Source of the DNA: Smittium mucronatum
Lineage: Eukaryota; Kickxellomycota; Harpellomycetes; Harpellales; Legeriomycetaceae
Length of the DNA: 18,885 nt
Direction: 5' to 3'
Assembly (NCBI GenBank): GCA_001953115.1
Contig: LSSL01002283.1
Span: 1-18,885 of the forward strand
In this document: positions 10,070-18,885 of the stretch, piece after piece
How the letters are laid out: every line of letters begins with the position of its first letter
Numbering within the stretch: position 1 is the stretch's first letter
The notes under the pieces: generated by a model
What the model saw: the letters and a program-made list of their open reading frames with translations, nothing else
What the model was told of the DNA's origin: nothing
Database searches by the model: none
Translations under genes and position numbers: made by a program

Positions 10070-10225
10070 TTATGAATGCTCAAATTTGCATCTTATGATT
10101 TGAAATTTATTGGTCAAAAGGTATACGAAATGGCCAGTTGGTGCCAGTACATTTCTTCCAATTCCTATATCCAATTCCCATTTCATCTAAATAAATTACA
10201 TTTTGAAAATCAAGTCACATACTGA
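10070..10225. other. Less AT-rich island with coding-like frames on both strands
   Basis: The plus strand has a 49-codon frame from ATG 10076 to TGA 10225. The minus strand has a 38-codon frame from ATG 10186 to TAA 10070, directly preceded by an acceptor-like TTATTTAG. The minus peptide contains LDIGIGRNVLAPTGHF and VYLLTNKFQI, which look protein-like and faintly recall a WD-repeat strand. Both frames cannot easily be real, neither has secure flanking exons, and I do not name the gene. Confidence 0.25.
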
Positions 10226-10270
10226 GTGGAAGTCCGAAAATTATATTCAATTAACGAAAAAAAATATAAA

Positions 10271-10530
10271 TTTAATACTGAATATTTGCTAGTGAAGCTA
10301 AAATGCTGTGACTGTTTCTATGGTTAACTCGAAATATTCCTATAAAGAAGATTCCTACATCATCAATTCCATCGATTTTTCGTTTTCTGCTTTTTTGGGT
10401 TTGTAAACCCCAGTTATCAGAATTTTATATTTATTTAAATTCAATAAAATTACCCTACTCACCGATAAATTCCGGGTTTTTTTTCTGAGACACTTCATTT
10501 GAGAAATCGAATCATTCTTTTCTCATTTTT
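10271..10530 (-). other. Candidate spliced segment on the minus strand, unassigned
   Basis: A strong donor (CG|GTGAGTAG, GT at 10462-10461) is followed by CTGATAAC (10420-10413), close to a branch-site consensus, and an acceptor GCAG ending at 10387. The implied intron is 76 nt, in the size range of the verified introns. The flanks give short open frames, the longest running from 10386 to a TAA at 10273-10271. No family is recognised, and upstream in-frame stops block a longer model. Confidence 0.25.
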
Positions 10531-11240
10531 TTTTCAATATCATACTACTTGGACGGGTTCAATATTGTGAGCTTAAACTGGAAACCAATCATTTTTTATA
10601 AATGAAGTGGAAATTATAAAGTTTTTTCAAAAAAAAATGTATGTGGGGGTTTATTAGATATGCCCCGTACTTTCTCCTCTAAAGTGTTACAAGTTAATTT
10701 TATTCAAATTCACAATGGTTATAATAACTGCATATAGTTTTGAAATTTCGTTAAATTTTCTAACTTTTGGATTTTTTAAGTTGTTTGCTACACCGAGAAT
10801 ATTAAGAGAATAAAAAACATAATGTTACAAATCGATCTTTTTTAATAAAAAAAGAAACAATAAATTTTTTTAGGCAAAGCTTCTGGTATTACAAAGAATC
10901 TCTCATAAATAAAACTTTGTGACTTGTGTGCTTATAATCTTAAAAATGATCCAGCATAAATTCAAATATAATTTTGTTTTTTAGAGTAATATTTCACCCA
11001 TTTTTTTTAAAAAAAGGGCTATTTTTATTTAGCGTAAATGAATCTATTATTATTCTATTTGATTAAAATTCATGTATACCTGACTTAAACTCGGTTAGAA
11101 AAAAATTGCCAAGCATAATAGAAAAAAATTAAGAAATAATAGATTTTAAATTTTAAAATTTTGTATTTCTGTAAAGCTGTTATCAGTTTTAAAAAAGTTC
11201 TAGTCTACTACAATTTTTTATAATCATTTTTAAAAAAGAG

Positions 11241-11264
11241 ATATATATATATATATATATATAT
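11241..11264. repeat. (AT)12 microsatellite
   Basis: This is an uninterrupted run of twelve AT dinucleotides. Confidence 0.97.
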
Positions 11265-14223
11265 TGACATTTATAAATGAATCCACAGCATAACTTTCTA
11301 AAATTTCCATTTATATTAATTTATAGAAATTTTTTTTATTAGTGATTAAAATAAACAAAATTTGTAATTTATTATGTTTTTTAAGCTGATTTCGCCATTA
11401 AAAACCACTCTGTTTTTCTTTTTAAATCGGGTTTAATGGATTTAAACTATACTAAATATATATCAATAAAAAGCTTGGATGATAATTATTTGAAGGTATT
11501 TTTTTTTGTGTTTGTATATTGTTCTATCTTTGATAAAAGCTTATAATCTCTTATTGGCTGATATCTATTTTATTATTAAGGAAGTTTTTCCAACTTCGGC
11601 TTTCTACAAAATATCTTATTTTGCAAAAAAAAATGGTATGGTGATTCTGAATATTAGAATACATTTATTCATGTTTCTAACAATTTGGATCATATGTTTA
11701 AACTGTAAAATGTGAATTTGAATGAAAATTATGTTTATTTTTTTAAAAGGCTGTTGAAATAAAAAAAATCAAGAATAAATTTTATTTTATTTTATTTAAA
11801 CTAATAAAATTAGGTTATTTTTAGCGCATTTAGTTTCATAGATCAAAATTAATCTTGATTAAATATATATTTAGATAAAATTTCCTTTGAAAATCTTCTT
11901 TAAAAACAAACCGAAAAATGAAATTTTAAAAAATTAGAAGGATAGAAAATTTTAGTCTGAATAATATTGTGTAAAAAAAAATTAAAAAGATTGTTTTGAA
12001 ATAAATTTACATCATATAAAAACAATTATAACTATTTAAATAGAGTAAAAATTAAATGAATAAAATTTGGATATTTTGATGAAATTTTTAACCGGTTTGT
12101 AAGAAGAATAACTATGTTTTTTTGCATAATATAGCACTTCATCTGATTTATTCGAAAACCAATTCCTACCATAAAACTTAATCGACAAATTTTTTCTTAT
12201 ATGGTTATAATTGTGAGGAGTATTGATTTAATTTAATATATTGATTTAAATAAAAATAATAATAAAATAATATAATATGTTCTGGTTATTGTCTACATTT
12301 CTATCATGGGATTTTAAACATTAAAATATTACTGCTTAATATATTTTCAATTAATTATTAAACCTAAAAAAAAAAAATTGGCATGAAAATTTATTAACCC
12401 ATCTTTAATATTTATATTTTATGTGAATTATATCAACATAAAATCGCTTTATAAAAAAATATAAATTTATGATCGCTTTAAAAGTCTTCCTGTTGAAATT
12501 TTAGTTTTTCCATAATTTATTTCCAATATTTAATACTATTGTTAATAAATTATTTTTATAAATTCTTCATACAGAATTTTTATGAACTTTAGACTAAAAA
12601 GGTTTCATCGTTATTTATTTATAAAATAAGAAAAAATTAAAAAATCACTAGATGTTTAATTTAGGATTTTTTTTAAAAGACTTATAAAATTAAGTTTAAA
12701 TTAAACCACCAGTGCACAATATGGTTATTTCATCCTATATCTACATTCTTTAATGTCAATAACGCCAAAAAAGTTAGTATTTTCGCGAAAATAGCAATAA
12801 AATGCCTATTTTAAAATATTTATCATTTAAACTTATAATAGAAATAAATGAATTTTTCATTCATATTATCTAACAATTTTTTTTTTTATTTTGGTAATTT
12901 ATATTTTAAAAAAAACTACTAAAATTCAAAATATCAGTTCATAATTTTTAAAAATATATCATAATACCATAAATTCGTAATTAATGACGTAAATTAAAGG
13001 TGAAAAAAAAAAAATCTAAATGATATAAAAAAATTGGAGCAGAAGCATGGAATTTAATAAAAGATTGGATATATTAATATTTATCTTGATCATAAGTTAA
13101 TTCCTAGTTAAGATAATTTTATCGAAAATTTCGGTGCTTCTAAAATGTTGGTAAGGAAAAACCGAACTAAAAATAATTAAAATATATATTTATTTGTTTT
13201 TTTTTTTTTAGTTTGTAGTGATTAAAAAAAGTGTATGGAAATCCTAAATTTTAGAATCTAATCTAGTTTTTTATATCAATTTTTTTGTTTTTATAACTAT
13301 AAAAATGGTTATTATTCATTACTATAAAGCTAATATTAAAATAGCATTTATAACCAACGAATAATAGACTGGTTTCAAAAAAAAGATATTTGAAAATGCT
13401 TAGAAATATGAAAATCCCATTTTATATTAATATGATAACCTTCATTCCCTGTTTTTTTTAAATATATTAGTTATTTTTATATAATCAGAATAAAATAATT
13501 GATATAAATACATGTTTCTGTTTTATATTTTCCACTTAAAAATTATGAAGAAAATGAAAAAAAAACTTCTAAATATTGAGAAATTTAATTATCCTAATCA
13601 TCTCGATTTTTCTAGCTTTTTTATAACTCATGATATTGGTTCAAGGTCTAAATACTTAATATAAAAAATTGATATATTTCTGCACATTGAAAAAAATAAA
13701 AACGGAAATTTTGAAAACGGGAATGATTCGGGTACGATATTATTTATTTTTGTATATATATTTTGAGAAAAATGAAGAAAAATAATGATAAGTTATTTTA
13801 ATATTATGTAAAAATCTGCTGGTACTATATCGTACTTTTTTTTCATTTAGATCAAGAGATGGATTGAGAATTTTTAGATTTAAGTACTATATTATAGAGA
13901 AATTAAATAGCTGAAGGCTGAAGATTTTATTTATTTAACATGGAGGCATTTTTTGAACTTTTATAATTAGAAAAAAAAGAGATAGAATTATCTCGGAAGC
14001 ATTTTTTTTATATTCTTTTTAACTATGGTTCGATTTTTTTTTAAAAAAGATAAATTTTTGTTTTTCTATTATTGTGTTTCTTTGATTTTTTATTAATAAA
14101 TTAAATTAACCAGAATTCACAATTTTCGTTTTTTTAACTTATAAACTTAAATTTATAATTAAAAAAAAAATTGATAATTAATAAATTTAACTGTGGGTAT
14201 AAAAAAAATATTTGATTCTTTAT

Positions 14224-14247
14224 TAAATGAATAAATGAATAAATGAA
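14224..14247. repeat. (TAAATGAA)3 tandem repeat
   Basis: Three exact copies of an 8-bp unit occur in direct tandem. Confidence 0.9.
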
Positions 14248-14545
14248 GATATGATACTTTTTAAATTTTTTATTGGTGTTTAGTTACTTTAAAATTCACA
14301 TAAATTTAAACAGTTTGAATATATATTCGTATTTTCCGATAATCGCTTCAATTTTTACTGAGATTGAGATAATATCATATATCAAATATTTTTGATATTA
14401 TAAATAAATAAGCTATAATTTAAATGTTTTTTTGTTTTTTTTAGAATTTTAATTATCAACAAAAACGAAAATTGTTAAAAATACATACATGATACTAATT
14501 TTTATTTTTTATGCTGGAGCATGACCACCTTTTATAGCCTCATTC

Positions 14546-14558
14546 AACCCCCCCTCCC
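14546..14558. repeat. C-rich run in the gene desert
   Basis: A CAACCCCCCCTCCC tract is embedded in DNA that is almost free of C runs. It may be a low-complexity remnant. No gene is nearby. Confidence 0.5.
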
Positions 14559-17101
14559 TTTATTATTTTTTATATATAAGGGTTCTTTAAATCTGCATAG
14601 ATAGTATACAACCATTTTTACACTGTATGTATGTAAAAAAATCTACTTTTTAATGTTGAAAAAAATCCAGGGAATATACAATTAATAAGATTGGATTTTT
14701 TTTTTCCATCTATAAAAACTGGTTTTATAATATATGTATATTCTCGAGAAATAAATAATTAATAATACCAATAATATTTTTATTTGAAATAATTTCAAAA
14801 AATCAAACCTCATTTTTAATTACATTATTATTTTCTATTAAAACAAGGCTTACATTTACTGTTAAAATTTTACATCTATAAGATTTAAATATCTTTTAAC
14901 TTAATAATTAGAACCCTAAATAATGTTTTATATTTAATTTTCTAATATTATATCAAAAAAGCGCATTGCAATTAATAAATTTTAATTTTAAAAGGTTAAT
15001 TATTGGATATTTATTAATAAAAAATGTTATATATTTGTAAAAGATATTATAAATTCATTTTAGATGGTTTTTTCAGAAGTTAATAAAAAAGATAACTTCT
15101 TTGAAATATATTAAAATAGTGGTTATGTTTTTTAATTATTTTTTTTCCAAATTTCATATCTATTTTGAGGAATTTTTATTATTGATTTTATTGATCATTT
15201 TATAATAAACAGCCTTTTAAATGAATAAAAACCCTTAAGATTTTCCCATTTTAGAAAAAAATTGAAATTAAGTTATAAAATTGAGTTTCAATGATGAATT
15301 AGATCATTTGAAAATATTTCAATATATAAAAAATAAAAATTGGATCTATACTTTAAGATCAAAAAAATTTCCTGTAAATGAATTCATTTAATATTTTTTA
15401 TTAAATTTGAAAGAAAAAAGGAAAAGGGAAAAAGAAAAAATTTGTGATCTAGAAAGTTGTTTTTTTCTCGTTTATATTATATAAAGTGTCTATAGCGAGA
15501 AAAAAATAAATTAATATCGTAAAAATGTCGAATGTATAAACTAATCAAAGTATTAGAAACTTCCTAATACGTTTAATAAAATTTTAATTGATTTTTCATT
15601 AAAATATCTGGAATCGATTAATTTATAGCTAGTAGCAAAGACATTTACATTTTAAAGTTATCGAAAGCTAAAATTTTGTGGATTTTTAATCTTAATTTAA
15701 ATTTAAGGCTAAAATTATATGTACACAAAACTATTTTTTTGCGCACAGAATTAGGCAGTTGTACAAAAAAATTCTTATTTTTCAATTAAAACTCATAGGT
15801 ATTTCGTATTAGTACACAAAAGATAGATACCCTTTTTATTTGACAGTTTTTTTATGTAAATTATGAGCGAGATTAATTTTGAGAACAGATTTTTTTTACT
15901 AATAAATTTATTGGAAAAATCAATATTCAATACTATTGAGAGCTTTTATTTAAATTTTTATCGATTTATTCCATAATTACTAATCACCAACAAAAAAAAT
16001 TTCATAGATTACCAACTAAAACTATCCCAGATACAATTTGAATTTTATATTAAGTAGGTGAGATTGAATTAATCCATTTAGAGTTTAATGATCAAGAGAT
16101 CGATAAAAATTTGATAGTTAAGTTTGAAATTCAGTGAAACACCCATTAAGTAAATTTGGAATAACTATATAACTTGTAAATAATTAGATTAAATATATCC
16201 GTCAAATAAAAAAGAACTTGTGTCTATTGTATGAATAAGTAATAATTAAGAGCTTTTATTGGGAAATAAAAATAATTTATGTATATGGGCGCATATTTGT
16301 GTACAATTTCCAAATTTTGTGCATCATAAATATTTTTTTGAATGAATACTTAAAAAAAAACAGATTAGAGATTATCTGTAATTTTTGATCTTATATCATT
16401 ACACCATTAAAAATCTAAGTTCCAAATTGAAATTAATAAATTATATAACTATGAAAAAAGCTTAATATAAGCATTTATAATCTAAATATGGCTTAAAATA
16501 CACTAAAAAGTACTTAATTAATAAAAATATATTCTTTCAGTTTCAAACAACAAGAAATTTTACGATATTGACTAATTTTTTGGGTTTTTTATATTAATTT
16601 AAATCTGTGTAAAATATCATTTTTTTACACAAAGTTTACATTTAAGCATTATTTTATTTTAAAAGTAATCTTAATTTTTAAAAAAATGAAAGATTCCATC
16701 TATAATATGTGATTTAAGAACAATTAGAAAACATCGATTTTTCAAAATTATTTATATTCCAAAAAAATTATATTATAAAGAACATAATGTTTTTTTTTGG
16801 TTTGTTCTTATTTTTTGAGAATTTTTACAGTTTTTCACGAATTTTTTTTATCGGGGTTTCATAATATAAATTTTTCTTATAAACCCAAAAATAAACACAT
16901 TGAAAGTTTGATCATTTGATAGTGATTTTAAAATTAATATAACTGATTAAATTACTTTATATTTTCCGAATTGTTTCAATTTTTAAAATTTTAGGGTTTG
17001 ATACTTATATTTGAAGCTAAAGCTTTTAGAAACTACATCTTTTTACAGCCAAATTATTAAAAACTAAAAAAAAATTCGTAAAAAATATGTTCTAATCGGA
17101 T

Positions 17102-17270
17102 ATGGTGAAAATAAATTCAAAAAAATTAAATTCAGTTACAAAAAAAGTTAATTTCAACTGGATAAAGTGCATTTACATTCGAAAAAGGTGAAAATCAATT
17201 GGAATAAAGTTCAATAAATTCCAAAATAAGTACCTTCAAACTAGGAAAAATGTAAGCCCTAATTCTGAAA
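17102..17270 (+). repeat. Array of eight degenerate 21-bp tandem units
   Basis: The sequence divides without gaps into units of 21 bp (one of 22) starting at 17102, 17123, 17144, 17165, 17186, 17207, 17228 and 17250. Typical units are AAGTGCATTTACATTCGAAAA and AGGTGAAAATCAATTGGAATA. Most begin (A)AGT or similar, carry a central ATT/AAT, and end GAAAA, GGATA or CAAAA. Stops in frame argue against a heptad-repeat protein. Units are diverged but the period is kept. Confidence 0.65.
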
Positions 17271-18053
17271 TTATGTATAGTTTTACAAAATCTCATGCCC
17301 TGTATCTTATATCTTTGTTTCAAATCAGAATATGAGCTAAATATTAGTGTTAGCTAATTTTTTTATTAGATAATTTTAAAAATTATATATTTATACCATG
17401 ATTTGAGCTAGCCTATAAATAAAAAAATTTAGATAGATTGAATTTAGAAAATAATCTTGAGATAAATTTAGCCAAATAAATCTACTTTTAAACTATTAAA
17501 CTACGGATTATGTATTTTAATTGGTTTATTAATGTGCATTTTTGAATAATTGGATTTATTTATCTTTAAATCTTTTCAAAAAATATAACTTAAAAGAAAA
17601 AGTATCCCCAGTATATTCTAATCTATTTACAATCTTTTTTTATTGTAGATTAAAGGTTTTTTATAAAACTTCATGTACATATAAAATATTTTTGAGAAAC
17701 ATCAGACTTTGACAGCTTGATAAGCTCAAAACTATTATGAAAGATTTTTTCGCTTGTTATTTATAATATAATTTAAGAGAAGATAGTAAACTATAATGAA
17801 AATAGCACTAGTTTATATTGGTTTTATGCGCTTTTTAAAACCCTTTTTTAATATTAGTTTCTACTATTTTTAGCAAACTTAACTTTTTCAATATAATATA
17901 GGATTTTTTTTGATGTGATTTAATAACTAAAACATGGTTTCTATTTTTTTTATCATAATAGAGAATATAATTTTAAATTATATGAAGCGTATATATTATC
18001 TGTTTTTATTGTTAAAATCTGTGATTAAATTATCCCCGTATCACATATAATTT
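17271..18053. other. AT-rich DNA between the two opposed 21-bp arrays
   Basis: I see no open frame of note and no RNA gene. The first 80 bp may contain very decayed 21-bp units. The rest is A/T homopolymer-rich. Confidence 0.45.
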
Positions 18054-18202
18054 TATCGCCAACTTACGCATACTTTTTTATAACTGTTTAAGGCTTATCC
18101 CAAATTGAAACACACTTTTTCTGAATTCGATCTAACTTTTTTCAAATTTAAATGCACTGTATCCAATTGAAATTTATGCTTATCAACTAAAATTTTATTC
18201 AT
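18054..18202 (-). repeat. Opposed array of seven degenerate 21-bp units
   Basis: Read on the minus strand, units start at 18202, 18180, 18159, 18138, 18117, 18095 and 18074. Lengths are 22, 21, 21, 21, 22, 21 and 21 bp. Examples are AGCATAAATTTCAATTGGATA and CAGTGCATTTAAATTTGAAAA. The second and third align closely with units 3 and 4 of the 17102 array, so the two arrays form an inverted pair about 0.8 kb apart. Further, weaker units may continue below 18054. Confidence 0.65.
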
Positions 18203-18237
18203 AAAAAAAAAGAAACGATTTTAATCCAATACTTTTG

Positions 18238-18290
18238 CTCCCCCCGCCCCCATCCACACACACACTCCTTCCATCACCATCACCATCACC
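18238..18290. repeat. C-rich / (CA)n / (CCATCA)3 composite simple-repeat island
   Basis: A C-run broken by one G is followed by a CACACACACAC tract and then three copies of CCATCA. The strand is almost purely C and A with few T, in strong contrast to the surrounding AT-rich DNA. It lies between the 18054-18202 array and further 21-bp-like units. No coding role is supported. Confidence 0.8.
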
Positions 18291-18339
18291 AAATATCAAT
18301 ATCACTTTGTTATTTTTTTCAGGTGGGAAAAATAACTCA

Positions 18340-18400
18340 GATTTTAAAATTCAAATATAAAAGTTATAAGTATCCAAATAAAGTGGAAAAGTTGAAAAAA
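18340..18400 (+). repeat. Further units resembling the 21-bp repeat, forward orientation
   Basis: AAGTTATAAGTATCCAAATA (18361-18380) and AAGTGGAAAAGTTGAAAAAA (18381-18400) are adjacent 20-bp blocks with the AAGT start and A-rich end of the family. A looser unit precedes them. Resemblance is weaker than in the two main arrays. Confidence 0.4.
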
Positions 18401-18885
18401 AACCGAAAAAAGAAAAATCATAAAAACAGTGATATACGATTTAAATGTTAGAAAATTAGTTTATTTTTGATAATTATGGCTTTTTTAAACTTATTTGCAC
18501 AGAGCAAAGTTTAAATACTTTTAAAAAATATGCGTTACTACTATATAGGGAATTCGGATAAATCCTATACTTATTTTAAAAAAATCGATGTGAAAATTCA
18601 ACCGAAATATACCTAGACATAATAAACTTGGAATCAATGTCTACATAAACTTTTTACTCTACCATCGGGTTAAAAGGATATAATATTTACCATTTTGAAA
18701 TAAAAATAGTGCAGAAGCACATAAAAGAAAGTTTATTCATTATATTTTATTCGTTTGCTTTAACATTTTATGTATAATTGAATCTTTTTTAATGTATATA
18801 CAGGGAAAATAGAAGAGATAAATTCCAATTTAATCACTATAATATAGATATTTTTTTTCGGTGGAAATAATAAAAAGACAAAATT
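18401..18885. other. AT-rich right end, no feature seen
   Basis: I see no coding-like frame, RNA gene or clear repeat on either strand. Confidence 0.5.

Larger units (their letters stand above)
10531..17101. other. Gene desert, extremely AT-rich
   Basis: Stops are dense in all frames and A/T homopolymers abound. The longest frame (11506-11715, plus, no ATG at its start) is hydrophobic and looks like chance in AT-rich DNA. I found no tRNA-like B box, no rRNA-like sequence and no transposase motif. Only simple repeats and a short C-rich run are annotated inside. Confidence 0.6.

Noticed and set aside
11506..11715. Plus-strand 69-codon frame
   Set aside because: It has no ATG at its start and is rich in Ile, Leu, Phe and Tyr as expected from AT-rich random DNA. 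No conserved motif is seen.
13620..13670. Possible tRNA B box (GGTTCAAGGTC)
   Set aside because: It does not fit the GGTTCGANTCC consensus, and no A box or acceptor stem pairs with it.
14150..14190. Inverted repeat of TAAATTTAT-type arms
   Set aside because: The arms consist only of A and T and are interrupted, so they are expected by chance in this composition.
17102..17270. CRISPR-like array
   Set aside because: The units are contiguous without spacers, diverged, AT-rich and in a eukaryotic intron-bearing context.
17102..17270. Seven-residue (heptad) protein repeat from the 21-bp period
   Set aside because: Stop codons interrupt the forward frames within the array, so it cannot be a translated repeat in its present form.

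Overview
The window is a gene-poor, very AT-rich stretch of a eukaryotic nuclear genome. Two protein-coding genes are interrupted by short spliceosomal introns (about 73-200 nt, GT...AG). They use the standard code with TAA and TGA stops. Both encode universal eukaryotic proteins, so they do not pin down the lineage. Compact introns, low-GC coding sequence and very low-GC spacers (GC judged by eye, not computed) suggest an AT-rich lower eukaryote. An early-diverging fungus is my best guess, held at low confidence.

Layout. Positions 1-3892 hold no convincing gene. They contain a long inverted repeat pair (503-670 and 2299-2459) and an isolated coding-like island near 3439-3572. A five-exon plus-strand gene at 3893-5636 encodes a 446-residue WD40 protein of the DCAF7/WDR68 (TTG1/AN11) family. 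A 1.4 kb spacer (5637-7012) carries a perfect 11-bp-arm stem-loop. A four-exon minus-strand gene at 9384-7013 encodes a 666-residue MPP10, a U3 snoRNP/SSU-processome protein. The two genes converge. Upstream of MPP10 lies a PAC-like element of the kind found at ribosome-biogenesis promoters. From 9385 to the end (9.5 kb) no gene can be supported. There are some coding-like or splice-like islands near 10.07-10.53 kb, simple repeats, a C-rich/CA/CCATCA island, and two opposed arrays of a degenerate 21-bp repeat.

The main hunt result is that 21-bp repeat. Eight near-contiguous units run at 17102-17270 and at least seven in the opposite orientation at 18054-18202. A few more units lie at 18340-18400, and related units lie in the arms of the 503/2459 inverted repeat. 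I recognise no transposase, defence system, CRISPR array, tRNA or rRNA. The two genes have no obvious shared pathway: DCAF7 is a kinase/E3-ligase scaffold and MPP10 acts in 18S rRNA maturation.
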